64,000 nt of DNA from Cantharellus purpuraceus. Its lineage: Eukaryota; Basidiomycota; Agaricomycetes; Cantharellales; Hydnaceae. The notes beneath the pieces are model-generated. The model saw only the letters and a program-made list of their open reading frames with translations. It did not search any database and was not told the DNA's origin. This document shows, piece by piece, positions 1 through 9,833 of this stretch; the stretch's first letter is position 1; each line of letters begins with the position of its first letter. The stretch is from positions 558,001-622,000 of the forward strand of contig JALBUN010000003.1 in NCBI GenBank assembly GCA_025174535.1. Reading direction: 5' to 3'. Both the position numbers and the translations under genes were made by a program.

Positions 1-645
1 TTGCAATCCCATGTCAAGCATGGGATCAACCTTGTGCAGATTGTACAAGGTGCATATAGAAAGGATACTGTCCTTTCTAAGGTGCTGGAAGCACCTAAAG
101 AGCATACACAATTTGGTGTGCGTGATGGTCTAATAAATATATACAGACACAATGTCATCTGTATACCCCATTCAGCGTTTCTGAAGGGGAGGAGGCTGGT
201 TGAGATAATAATCAACCATGTGCACCAAGTAGTTGGCCATTTTGTCAACTAAAGACCACAAATTACATTTGACAGTCATTCTGGTGGCCAGGCATGACCA
301 CCAATGTCAAATCATTCTGCACTTCATGTGCAAAGTGCCAAATGAATAAAGACAGTACAAAGAAACCCATAGGGCTTCTTCATAGCTTGCCAGTACCAGA
401 ATGGCCCTGGCAATCAATAGGTATGGGCTTTATGGGTCCATTACCAAAATCGAATGACTATGACTACCTACTGGTAGTCATAGATCACTTCACATTGCAG
501 GTACATATAATACCTACAGATACGCATGTAACAGCAAAAGGAGTAGCATGGCTATTCCTTAAAGAAGTTGTACACCTTCATGGTGTACCAGATTCAATCA
601 TGTCTGATCAAGATTCAAAATTCATGTCTATCTTTTGGCATGAAC
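1..645 (+). pseudogene. HP1 integrase, zinc-binding and core domain part
   Basis: Two reading-frame pieces, 1-252 and 294-653, match a Ty3/gypsy integrase. The second contains the CTSCAKC part of the HHCC zinc-binding domain, the WPWQSIG motif at the start of the catalytic core and the SDQDSKF motif around the second catalytic Asp. The first catalytic Asp of the usual (M)DF motif reads Gly here (GMGF, about 424-435), so the protein would be inactive even if the frame were intact. The two pieces are separated by a frame break near 252-293. The better preserved minus-strand relative at 43110-43613 reads through this point. Coding is cut by a solo LTR at 646. Confidence 0.8.
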
Positions 646-1286
646 CGTTATAAATATATTCCGTATATGCCGCCTTGCTAAGTCTAAAGTCGAATAGAGG
701 TCGGTCAGGTTGGAAGCAGAGGAAATGATAGGAGCTGGAAATGCTGGCGCTTATGACAGGGGCAAATATATGCGTGCTTGTAACGTCGTACAGGCATCGT
801 ATGGCCTTGCGGATGTGATTGAGTTTAGAAGAATTGATAAAGTATTTGAATAGTTATAAGGAGAACAGTGAAGTCGCTTCTGGAAATGACAAGTTATCAA
901 GACAAACTTGGAGATAAAAGATCTGGTCCATTGTGTAGCTAGCTAGTCTCATTTTATACACTATAAGCATGTTAGGAGTCCGTAGTAAAAGGTTCTGGGT
1001 TGTGGGGGTGGAGGGAGAATAGATGACAGAATTTTTGAGACTGGGGTGGTTCTAGCTGTAGTGTCCATGGGAGGGTGAGTAGAAAAATGAAATAAAAATA
1101 AAAAAATGTCCACAATCTTGCCCTCAACTCCTATACCCTCTCCCCTATCTCCTCCCCTCCTTATCCAATTGCTCACCTCACCCCTCACTCCTCTGGACCT
1201 CCTGTATGCCCCTTTCCCCTTGATCCTTCTCCTTTCTCCTCTCAGCCCTCTGAAACGCGCCCATTCATCTAACCGGGATCACAACA
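646..1286 (-). mobile_element. Solo LTR, family J (J2)
   Basis: Inserted in the HP1 integrase. TGAAC flanks it on both sides (641-645 and 1287-1291). On the minus strand it begins TGTTGTGATCCC, then has a long purine-rich stretch and a T-rich stretch, the same layout as J1 at 14956-15709. The far end reads ...AACG where CA is expected, presumably a mutation. No coding capacity. Confidence 0.65.
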
Positions 1287-1365
1287 TGAACTACAGTGGA
1301 TAATGGGAGTGAAATTCCTCATGTCCACAGTGTTCCATCCACAAATGGATGGAGCGATGGAACAA
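1287..1365 (+). pseudogene. HP1 integrase, middle segment
   Basis: Continues the catalytic core between two LTR insertions. In frame it reads a GVKF...STVFHPQMDG block, the region before the catalytic Glu in Ty3/gypsy integrases (usual form FHPQTDGQTE). Too short to have been called as a gene alone. Confidence 0.7.
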
Positions 1366-2818
1366 TGTTGGTTTGCTTATGGAATAGATCCTATAAGCCT
1401 GTGCACAATGGTCCTAGCAAACAGACAGTGTGTAATGCAGTTGTTCAGCACACCAAAGAACAGTCAGGCTGAGGGGTAGTACTGAGTATTCAGTAAGTGT
1501 AATAGTACACTGTGTCTGGTGAGGGTGATAAAAAGGGCACTGTCGAGATGAGTTATAGTGCTCTTTGGTTGGAAGATGAGAGGGATGGTCAAGATGGTAG
1601 ATCATGCTCTGGGACTTTCTGGCAAGATGGTTGATTGTGCTCTGTGACTGGAGGACAATGGGGAGCCTGGTTGGGAGGTATGCGAAGGCTGGTTTCAGGA
1701 GATGCAACCTCTCGGTGGCGGAGGGAAATCTGATCATTGAACCAAGGTGCTTTACCTCAGTGTAGAGCTGATGGATTGGGATGTAGAGCATAGAGTGTAG
1801 ACTTAGAGCGTGGACTTTGACTTTAGTGCATTGGCTGAAAACTTGTTGATTGATCCAAAAGGTGAAAACTAGCACCCTTTTATATACAAATCCCCAGGGC
1901 ACAACAACACAATATGAGGAGCAAATGATGTGATATGATAAGAAATGCTGATCAAGCTAGCTGACAAAGCGTGTGAAGTTAAACTACTAATGGGGAAATC
2001 ATGGAGAAATGAAGCAACAGATAGGGGTAATCTTTGTAAGAATAGGAGGTGATGAGTAATAAAAGAACCAAAAATAGAAAAAGGATGAGTAAGTCATGTA
2101 TGAATGAATTAAAAAGATGAAACAGGGGTGAGTCATATAAAAGAACAATAGAAACATCCACCAATACCATCTTCCCTACAGCTCCAAAGGTAAGTCAACC
2201 CTGAGTCACATGAGGACTTCAGTCAGCATCCACAACAAATACTCCTTATTGTCTTAGTGATCCGTATCCCGTTCCAAGGGTATTTGGTCCCTTTGCCTGA
2301 CATGATGTAACCTGAGTCGGATTGAAGTGGGAGGATAGGTCAGCAATGGCGACTGAAACTCTACCTCACATTTGGCTCTTCTATCCATGTTACAATATAG
2401 AGGCGAAATGCCGAGGAATGTATATGGTTCAACAGAATTGTGAAAGAATATGGGATCACCAATGGCATAAGAGAGACAAGGTGGGGATCTTGGATGTTGA
2501 AAGAGTTTTGGAAGTATTTTGACACGTGGAGGTGGCCTAACATGCCCATGGAGCTCAGTGTGAGGTATTATTAGAAGAGATATTGGAGAGAGGAATAGAA
2601 TTGGAAGCCATGTGAATGATGATGAAAGGATCGGTGTGAATAGAAGGCTGATAATGATCGATGGCGATGAAACATGAGTGATGATCGATGGCTAGAAATA
2701 GAGACTGAGGTGGAGAGGGAGTTGCAGCACTATTTAAAAGCTTGATACGAAAAGATGCTGATGGAGTTGGACTGTCAAAGTGGTTTGATATACATCCTTG
2801 ATGCGTCCTGGCTTGTCA
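1366..2818 (-). mobile_element. Solo LTR, family B (B1), 1453 bp
   Basis: On the minus strand it starts TGACAAGCCAGGACGC and ends ACCAACA, matching B2 (4949-6377), B3 and B4. It splits the integrase: the FHPQMDG block is on the left and NHSIGQI on the right. A TATA-like tatataaaagg lies near the start of the presumed transcribed part (about 1876-1886, minus). CAATG occurs at 1363-1367 and 2817-2821 but overlaps the TG/CA ends, so a target duplication is not certain. Confidence 0.8.
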
Positions 2819-3018
2819 ATGAGTGAATCATTCCATTGGCCAAATACTTTGTACAGTTGTACAAAGTGATCAGAAAGATTGGGCACATAAGTGTCCAATG
2901 GTGGAGTTCACGCTGGACTCCAACATAAGCTCAATAACGGGGTTTACTCCATTTGAGCTTAACTATGGGTATATGCCTAGAATAGCCATGCCCATGAATA
3001 ATGACACCAAGTTCAAGG
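2819..3018 (+). pseudogene. HP1 integrase, C-terminal part
   Basis: Reads NHSIGQI, QKDWAHKCPMVEF and TGFTPFELNYGYMPR, the typical alpha-helical segment and FELxYG motif downstream of the catalytic Glu in Ty3/gypsy integrases. Interrupted at 3019 by solo LTR O and resumes at 3336. One codon near 2820 is a stop. Confidence 0.75.
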
Positions 3019-3335
3019 TATTGGAATGTGGAATGTATACACATACCACAATGCGTCAACATGATTGTGGTTAAGCATGCCGTGTTCCACTTGTCTCATC
3101 ACTACTATTCCGCTGTTCCACACTCCACACTGGTGACCATATATATAGTGGCCACCAGTCATTCCTTCCCCTCAGTCGTATTCTCTACATACTGACTGAG
3201 GTAAGGAATTAAGTCTTATTTATTTACTGTTGGTCCACTCATGTACTATGTCGTACAGATCTGTCTGTACAGGTACTTGGAATACAGTCGTATTCTCTAC
3301 ATACTGACTGAGATCTGTCTGTACAGATTCTAACA
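3019..3335 (-). mobile_element. Solo LTR, family O, 317 bp
   Basis: Flanked by CAAGG on both sides (3014-3018 and 3336-3340). Removing it restores an uninterrupted integrase reading (KFKG followed by VK). Minus strand starts TGTTAGAATC. Inside, a block of about 28 bp (cagtcgtattctctacatac and on) occurs twice, near 3175 and 3286, so part of this LTR is duplicated about 112 bp apart. Confidence 0.65.
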
Positions 3336-3926
3336 CAAGGGTGTCAAATGATCCACACAGTAGGCTCAAACAAACCTTGCAGTGCATGACACAATTATAG
3401 AAAGTTGTGTCATTCAGATGTTTCATGCCAATAAGAAATGTTGGGAAGGTTCAACCTTCCAGGGAGGTGACAAAGTCTACCTCTCAATGAAAAACTTGAC
3501 TCTACCTAAGGGGAGAACCAGCAAACTAGTGCCTAAGTATATCAGGCCCTATAAAGTAATCGAAGCCCATAGTAAGCTTTGACGGTGACACTAGAACTGC
3601 CACCAGAACTGACTAGTAGGCACATTATGCCTACATTCCATGTCAGTCTCATTCAACTGTATGTGCTGAATGATGAGATGAGATTCCTGAAACAGGAAGC
3701 AAAGTCATTTTACAACTTTGGGAACGATGATGAGCAAGAGTGGCTCATCAATGAAATCATCGCTCATCGATGGATAAGTGATAAAGAACTTGAATTTCAA
3801 GTTCTATGGACGTTGGGAGACATCACCTGGGAACCTTACACATCATGTAAGGACCTAGAAGCTCTAGATGATTATTTAGAGCTTCAAGGGGTGACTCGAG
3901 TGCAAGAACTACCTCATAGACAGTAG
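3336..3926 (+). pseudogene. HP1 integrase tail and chromodomain
   Basis: 3382-3582 reads the GDKVYLS...TLPKGR...LVPKYIRPYKV block, the GPF/Y module found at the end of Ty3/gypsy integrases; after a one-base frame break 3579-3926 gives PTFHVSLI followed by a chromodomain-like segment (EWLINEIIAHRW, LEFQVLW, ITWEPYTSCKDL). Chromodomains in chromoviruses bind chromatin marks and bias integration. The reading ends in TAG at 3924-3926. Perfect inverted repeats are embedded in the coding sequence, for example 3785-3794 with 3796-3805 and 3858-3866 with 3877-3885. Confidence 0.8.
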
Positions 3927-4322
3927 TTCTCAGAGAGACGGAGCCCCAAAGGTCTAATGGGACTCAAGGGGGAGAAGTGGAGCTACCAAGAATAAAGGTA
4001 GCTCCTAGTGGGACACAACAAAGAGCTACCATCAATGATGGTAGCTCAATGAGAGGAGGAGGAACTACCCCAATTAATGGTAGTTCCTAGATGAGGATAG
4101 AGCTGCCATAACAATAGGCAGCTCGATGGCAGTAAAAACTGCTCCTATAGGGAGCAGTTCACCGTTGTGCTACTCATAGTAGCACAAAAAGGGTAAGCGA
4201 TAATTAATTGCATTACACTATGTGACATAGTCACTGGAAAAATTCTCAATAAAGAATTTTCAAGCTCAGCTGTAAAATGCTAGCGGTGTTTCTTCTAACC
4301 ACCACAACCCCCCTCCATCAAA
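3927..4322 (+). repeat. Spacer with eight consecutive short hairpins
   Basis: No coding potential. Perfect stems occur back to back: 3979-3987/3997-4005, 4023-4034/4036-4047, 4060-4069/4079-4088, 4100-4107/4117-4124, 4137-4145/4151-4159, 4165-4174/4178-4187, 4217-4223/4225-4231 and 4239-4246/4253-4260. Several arms are variants of GAGCTACC. The loops of the first and last contain AATAAA. Lies between the pol stop and the ATG of the second HP1 ORF. A purine-rich CAAGGGGGAGAAG precedes the first hairpin, so an alternative reading is that a short LTR begins at 3978. Confidence 0.85.
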
Positions 4323-4471
4323 ATGTCATCTCCCAGAAGGGAGATGATGGATGCTCAAGACAAGCATCCAATGGAAGTTGAACAAACTTCCACAGTGGCA
4401 GCACCTGCAATGAGTGCTGCAGATATAATCAGAGGTCATCAAGATGAGATGACCTGGAAAATAGGTGGATG
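4323..4471 (+). pseudogene. HP1 second ORF (ORF-X), N-terminal part
   Basis: Opens with ATG at 4323 (MSSPRREMMDAQ) about 400 bases after the pol stop and reads 49 codons before LTR C1 cuts it. The reading resumes at 7885. Five perfect inverted repeats fall within these 149 bases (arms such as CATCTCCC/GGGAGATG). Product unknown; see the 7885-9693 entry. Confidence 0.6.
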
Positions 4472-4948
4472 TGTTATGACTATATTCATTAACGCCCAGA
4501 TCCCCATCCAATCCACTCAGATCCCCACACATATGAAATCTATACTCCATTTGGGAACCAACACGTCTCCATTTATCTGTCTGATTGTCACTGCCAAATC
4601 TTGCCCATCTGTCTCCGGCTCCGATTGATGCATCAGCATCACCATAGGAACCCGGACATCCATCCCCGTTGGACATACTCATGTAAGGCCATCAGCCTCG
4701 GAGACCCATCACCGGAGAATTATTAATAGATTTCAAATATGTATTTAAGTTGTCTGACTGGGGATCTCATTCCCCAGTTCAAATATCAAATCACACCTAG
4801 TTCCTAAGTCTGATCCTAACCCTCTAAGTCATACTCCGTCTCTGAAATCTTGGACGCCAGTATTAGTGAGGGCGCAGCACATAAGCTGAAGCCAAGTCCG
4901 TTCCGACCCCCATGACGTACCCCAACTCCCTCTCCAACTCCGACCCGA

Positions 4949-6377
4949 TGACGAGCCAGGATGCATCGAGGACATATATCGAACCACTCTGACAGTCCAA
5001 ATCCGCCAGCACCTTTTCATATCAAACTTTTAAATAGCGCCGCAACTCCCTCTCTACCTCAGTCTCTAATTCTAGCCATCAATCATCACTTGTGTTTCAT
5101 CGCCATCGATCATTATCAGCCTTTGATTCACACCAATCCTTTCATCATCATTCACATGGCTTCCAATTCTATTCTTCTCTCCAACATCTCTTCTAATAAT
5201 ACGTCACACTGGTCTCTTGACACAGAGGACTATCAAAAATACGCTGAGCTCCACAGGCATGTTAAGCCACCACCACGTGTCAAAATACTTCCAAAACTCT
5301 TTCAATGTCCAAGATCCCCACCATGTCTCTCTTATGCCATTGGTGATCCCATATTCTTTCACAATTATGTTGAACCATATACATTCCTTGGCATTTCACC
5401 TCTATATCGTAACACGGATAGACGAGTCAAACGTGAGGTAGAATTTCAGTTGCCATCACCAACCTATCCTCCCACTTCAATCTGACTCAGGTTACATCAT
5501 GTCAGGCAAAGGGACCAAATACCCTTGGAATGGGATATCATATGGAGACGTATCACTAAGACAATAAGGAGCATTTGTTGTGGATGCTGACTGAAGTCCT
5601 CATGTGACTCAGGGTCAATTTACCTTCGGAGCCGTAGGGAAGATGGTATTGGTGGATATTTCTATTGTTCTTTTATATGACTCACCCCTGTTTCATCTTT
5701 TAATTCATTCATACACGACTTACTCATCCTTGTTCTAATTTTGGTTCTTTTATTACTCATCACCCCCTATTCTTACAAAGATTACCCCTATCTGTCGCTT
5801 CATTTCTCCATGATTTCCCCATTAGTAGTTCAACTTCACATGCTTTGTCAGCTGGCTTGATCAGCATTTCTTGCATCATATTGCATCATTTGCTCCTCAT
5901 ATTGTGTCGTTGTGCCCTGGGGACTTGTATATAAAAGGGCACTAGTTTTTGCCTTTGGGATCAATCAACAAGTTTTCAGTTAACACTCTAAAGTCAAAGT
6001 CCACGCTCTAAGTCTATGCTCTATGCTCTACATCACAATCCATCAGCTCTACACTAAGGTAAAGCACCTTGGTTCAACAATCAGATTTCCCTCCGCCACC
6101 AAGAGGTTGCTTCTCCTGAAACCAGCTTTCACATACCTCCCAACCAGGCTCCCCATTGTCATCCAGTCACAGAGCACAATCAGCCATCTGGACCATCCTT
6201 TTTGCTCCCATCCTCATCCAACCACAGAGCACTATTTCACTTTCCTGTTACTCAGTGCTACCTCTACCCCTCGACCTGATTGATCTTTGGAGTGCTGAAC
6301 AACTGCATTGAACACTGTCTGTTTGCTAGGACTGTTGCACGCAGGCTTATAGGATCTATTCCATAAGCGAACCAACA
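4949..6377 (+). mobile_element. Solo LTR, family B (B2), 1429 bp
   Basis: Runs from TGACGAGCCAGG to GCGAACCAACA, inside the C1 LTR. Contains a TATA-like tgtatataaaaggg at about 5927-5940. Open frames inside it (for example 4961-5485) recur with different breaks in B3 and B4 and are not convincing genes. No clean target duplication seen. Confidence 0.8.
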
Positions 6378-6402
6378 CCAACCTCCGACCCAATCTCCAA
6401 CC

Positions 6403-7855
6403 TGTATGGGAACTGGTTTTCCCTTAAAAAGATCTTGTTTAAAGTCCCGAAACTGTACAATTTCGCTTGATGGCCTTAAAATATCAGCATATATCTGCTG
6501 CTTTCTCTTGATTCAGGGCCATTCAAATATTCTCTATTTTTTCATATTTTTTTTGGGAATTTTCCATGCAGAAATGAGTCTACAAACTTATTGTTCTGCT
6601 GGGCGAAGTTTTGGGACCCACATGGACCCACAAACCTTCGCAGATGTCAGCAGCCTCAAAGTCAGCCGGAGTCACCCGGACAACTGACTCATTGTCGATC
6701 ACATGACTCATTTCAATCTCCGACTCAATCTGGTCACCACTGCCAGTAAATGCTCAATATCTTCGCAACCACTGCACCTCCTGACTCCATTTTCAGTGGA
6801 GAGTTCAATAGAAGCCATGCCTACCCATAGCTGTGCTAATCAGCCTGGGAAACGAAGTATTGACCGAGTTATTTGAGTAATGGTGACTCATGCAATGACT
6901 CCTGCCATGACTCATGCTATGACTCCTTCCATGACTCATACCATGACTCCTGTGATTACTCATACTATGACTCCTGCTCTGAGTCACACTATGACTCCAT
7001 CCATGACTCATGCCATGAGTCAGAGCAAATCCAAGCAGCTCATTGGCTAGGAAACTTCCACCCCTTCTCACATATTCCACTAGCTTCCAGTAGTTTCCAT
7101 CTATTAATAGGTAGAAGTTTCCAGTAGTATTAGTCAGCTCCTGTAAATACAATATAAAAGGAGCCCATTCTGCCTCTGAATAAACAACCATTTCTACCCC
7201 ATCATTTGCACATCAGTGTGACTAGAGTGACATACAGTGTCATCCTCTATATCTCAGTAACTGTTGATTGTCCAGTTCAAGGGTCGCTTACAGTTGTGTA
7301 ACTGTATTCGATTGCACTCGAAGTAGTGATTGTCCTGCTTTGGGCGTGAGTGTAGTATCTACCTCGCGTGACTACGAATCTACAGGGTGAGATTGTCTGT
7401 CGATAGTCCTGCCATTAGTGCTCTTGTTTAAGTTACTAGTGTGTACTGCCTTTGCAGAGCATTAGAATCTTGAACTCGTGTGAAGCAGTTGCTAGACTAC
7501 TTCACACATTGCTGTTACCCGCTTCAGAGTGTCACTGGTTGGACGGTCGGATTCATCCACCTACTTCCTCTAGCCTCTAAGTGCATTCCCCTCTTTTTGG
7601 AATATCTGGACCCCTAAGCGTCCGTGAACTCTAGACTCTGGAAGTCTTATTCATTCCCTACTGCTAAGAAACGTATTACCTTCCTGCGTATCGTCTGCAT
7701 TGACCATTACAACGGATTGTAACCAAAGTACAAACATTAAATCGTTTCTGGAGTTGTGCTGCAGTAGGATTTGATATTCTTCTCAGCTGTTCATTCACGG
7801 AATTGTGGTGATTTAGAGTTTGCCCTAACACCATAATTTTGCGGGTTCCAAAACA
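6403..7855 (+). mobile_element. Solo LTR, family E (E1), 1453 bp
   Basis: Runs from TGTATGGGAA to GGTTCCAAAACA with a perfect CAACC duplication (6398-6402 and 7856-7860), inside the C1 LTR. A TATA-like element (atataaaagg) lies near 7152. A second copy, E2, is at 39404-40835. E1 differs from E2 by a TGACTC-rich array (6884-7022). Confidence 0.9.
6884..7022. repeat. Degenerate minisatellite of TGACTC cores in LTR E1
   Basis: About 140 bases built from variants of (c/t)catgactc(a/c)t spaced about 10-11 bases. I count nine TGACTC and two GAGTCA, including several full TGACTCA sites. The block is absent from E2. TGACTCA is the core bound by Gcn4/AP-1-type bZIP regulators; a role in LTR expression is inference. 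The Ser/His-rich frame read from it on the minus strand is a by-product of the repeat. Confidence 0.8.
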
Positions 7856-7884
7856 CAACCCCCAATTGGACCTAGTGCATAACA

Positions 7885-9693
7885 GAATGGCATGGTGGCA
7901 TTGCCATCCATCACCCTCATGGGTGTAACAAGTGCAACGCATATGTATCACACTTAATTGAGGCCCAAAATGGGGGCCAACTATATCTTTCCACCACTTT
8001 GGTGGAAAGAGCATTAAGAGTCGCACGGCTGCAACTTATATGCAACATCAAAGATGATGTTGTGACACCTTATCATGAAGACTACAATAAGATGTACAAA
8101 GATAACTTGGACCTGTTTGCACAGGTCCAAGAACTCAAAGGACTTCTTGACAATGAGAAGTCCAAAGTAACTCATCTCAGAGACAAGTTAAAAACACTGA
8201 AGGAGGCTGCAGGTAGAGCACCTCCTACATTCAAAACCAAGCTCATGACGGTGCACTTGGCCCCAGTAGCATCACTATTGCATGCTATGACAGGCAAATC
8301 ATTGCCTGCCATTATGCCATCACAACCCATGGCTTCATCGTCATGGGAAACAATCAACCTCACCAAAGAGGATGATCTCCCAAGCAAACTGCCTCAGGTC
8401 AACCCTTGAGGGTTTGAGGGTTAAGATTGGGATGACACCAACCCAATCTGAGAGGGATACGACCATGATTGTGGTCTCCTCCTGGCTAGCATTCCCAAGG
8501 GTGCTAAGCAACTGGGCAAACTCGAAGAGTTTTCCCTATCTAAAATCAAAGCTGAGATTGATCAGCTTTGAAAGGAATACATGACTGGTGACACCAGCCG
8601 TACCTTAAAAGACCCAGTGTTGAAGATGCTGGAAGAAGCCCAGTGTGTGAATTATTGCAAATGCTGGGATGATTTCGGACATGCTCTCAAGCATGCCAAT
8701 GTGGGAAAATCATTCCCCAAATGGGCACCATGGTTCATGACTGCGGCTGACCCCCCCAGAGCAGTCACTGGCCACCTGCCATGACCTCTGGGCAAGTCTG
8801 CCCCTATCAGGGCAGACTGGTTCAACATCTGTGATACAGACACTCCAGAGTTTGTATTGCTCCATAAAAAGGCATTGGCCATGCCATTCACAGAATGGAC
8901 TATACCAATGCACAGAGTAATCAAGAGAATGACTCTGCTGGCTTGTGCTGATAACACGAGTCTTATCATCACTCTACCAACCACACCGGTAGACACGATC
9001 ACCCTCATACAGGGGTGGCAAGTAAACCCTAATGGGGTCCCCCCAGCCATCCAACAGGAGTCAGGTGGCACCATGAACTTGTCCGATGTGGACATATGGA
9101 TGTGGCTGCAAAAGGCCACTCCCAAGAAGGGTTCTTCTGCATTCAAGAAGAACCTCTGGACTATGTTCCAGAATCCTGGCCACTGGGAATCATTGACCAG
9201 TGGCCAAAAGTTCTCACCAACTCTTGGTGACACCTTTCACGCTTCAGTCACTGGAGCGTATGATTGGGGGAATCACTCCTCCAAAGAACATACTGAACTA
9301 GAGCTTGTGCTCTGGTTTGGGCAATCAGGAGGCATCACCCCTGATCGTGCTGCTTCTTTAGAGGAGTTTGCTAAACGCATCACCTCTGGTGCAGCTTTTA
9401 ACCAGCCTGCCAGGGTTGGTAAGCAAAAGCAGAAGACTCAGGGAGTCTCCCAAGCAGCTCATAAAGCTGCTAAACACTCTCTTGCTGAGTGTTTAGGTCA
9501 TGATCAAGTTAATTGTGAACTTGATAGGGATGCTGCAGTAGCAATTGCATCCTCTTCATCCATTCAAGTAGATGAGGATACTGCAACAATGTTGGGGACA
9601 ACTGAGAGCCATCCCCCTCTGGAGCCATATGATCAAGATAATCATATGGACACTGACTCATCGGAGCAGCTTCATAAGGAGCTGTATGATTAA
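7885..9693 (+). pseudogene. HP1 second ORF (ORF-X), main part; product unknown
   Basis: Stays in one frame to a TAA at about 9691-9693, but contains in-frame stops (8407-8409, and others to about 8784), most of them TGA. Joined to 4323-4471 it would be roughly 650 residues. Visible parts: an HHPHGCNKCNAY segment with a CX2C pair near its start; a heptad-like helix (about 8083-8205) suggesting a coiled coil; a Trp-rich block (WMWLQK, LWTMFQNPGHW, about 9100-9190); and a basic stretch (KQKQK, about 9424-9438). It precedes a polypurine tract and an LTR, so it sits where an extra 3' gene would be. It could instead be an unusual gag. I do not recognise the family. The DNA is saturated with perfect short inverted repeats. 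Confidence 0.6.
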
Positions 9694-9722
9694 AAAGTAC
9701 TGAATGAGATTGTGTCTCATTC

Positions 9723-9734
9723 AAAAGGGGAGGA
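9723..9734 (+). other. Polypurine tract of HP1
   Basis: AAAAGGGGAGGA immediately before the TGTAAG start of LTR D. This is the expected plus-strand primer position and marks the 3' end of the element's internal region. Confidence 0.75.
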
Positions 9735-9833
9735 TGTAAGTACCCAAGGCACTTACTTACTATAGTATATAAGTATAATTGATATACGCAGCATTCCCTT
9801 AAGGAATGTTGTCCTCTTGGTAGATATATGCAC
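9735..9833 (+). mobile_element. LTR D, first 99 bp (3' LTR of HP1, truncated)
   Basis: Matches the start of the complete 258-bp LTR D at 58022-58279 (minus strand), from TGTAAGTACC to the tagatatatgcac block. The remaining part is lost at the junction with LTR B3. Contains an inverted repeat around gcattccc/ggaatg. Confidence 0.8.

Larger units (their letters stand above)
4472..7884 (+). mobile_element. Solo LTR, family C (C1), split by two younger LTRs
   Basis: C sequence is present at 4472-4948, 6378-6402 and 7856-7884; together these give the usual 530-bp LTR from TGTTATGAC to GTGCATAACA. It is flanked by GGATG (4467-4471) and GAATG (7885-7889), a 5-bp target duplication with one mismatch, and removing it rejoins ORF-X. 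Family C is the LTR of the G elements (17826-18354, 37589-38116, 56827-57944). Confidence 0.8.
1..9833 (+). mobile_element. Ty3/gypsy chromovirus copy HP1, hairpin-tiled family, heavily nested
   Basis: Read in order after removing insertions: integrase (1-645, 1287-1365, 2819-3018, 3336-3580), chromodomain (to 3926), a hairpin-rich spacer (3927-4322), a second sense ORF (4323-4471 joined to 7885-9693), a polypurine tract (9723-9734) and the first 99 bp of an LTR (9735-9833). Solo LTRs J2, B1, O and C1 interrupt it, and C1 itself contains B2 and E1. The 5' end lies outside the window. All native segments share the same dense short inverted repeats, which is why I treat them as one element. The order pol, ORF, LTR is seen; whether the second ORF is a displaced gag or an extra 3' gene is not settled. 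Confidence 0.7.

Noticed and set aside
1363..2821. CAATG target duplication around LTR B1
   Set aside because: Using it would remove the TG/CA ends that all four B copies share. Kept as an observation only.
3927..4322. Row of hairpins read as tRNA or snoRNA genes, or terminators
   Set aside because: No A/B boxes, no C/D or H/ACA boxes, no cloverleaf; the same tiling continues through coding DNA.
4961..5485. 174-codon frame in LTR B2, also seen in B3 and B4 with changes
   Set aside because: Lies within an LTR, is broken or altered in B1 and B4, and has no recognisable domain. It may be translated from the LTR transcript, but I have no support for that.
6805..7191. His/Ser-rich minus-strand frame in LTR E1
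   Set aside because: Created by the TGACTC minisatellite; E2 lacks it entirely.
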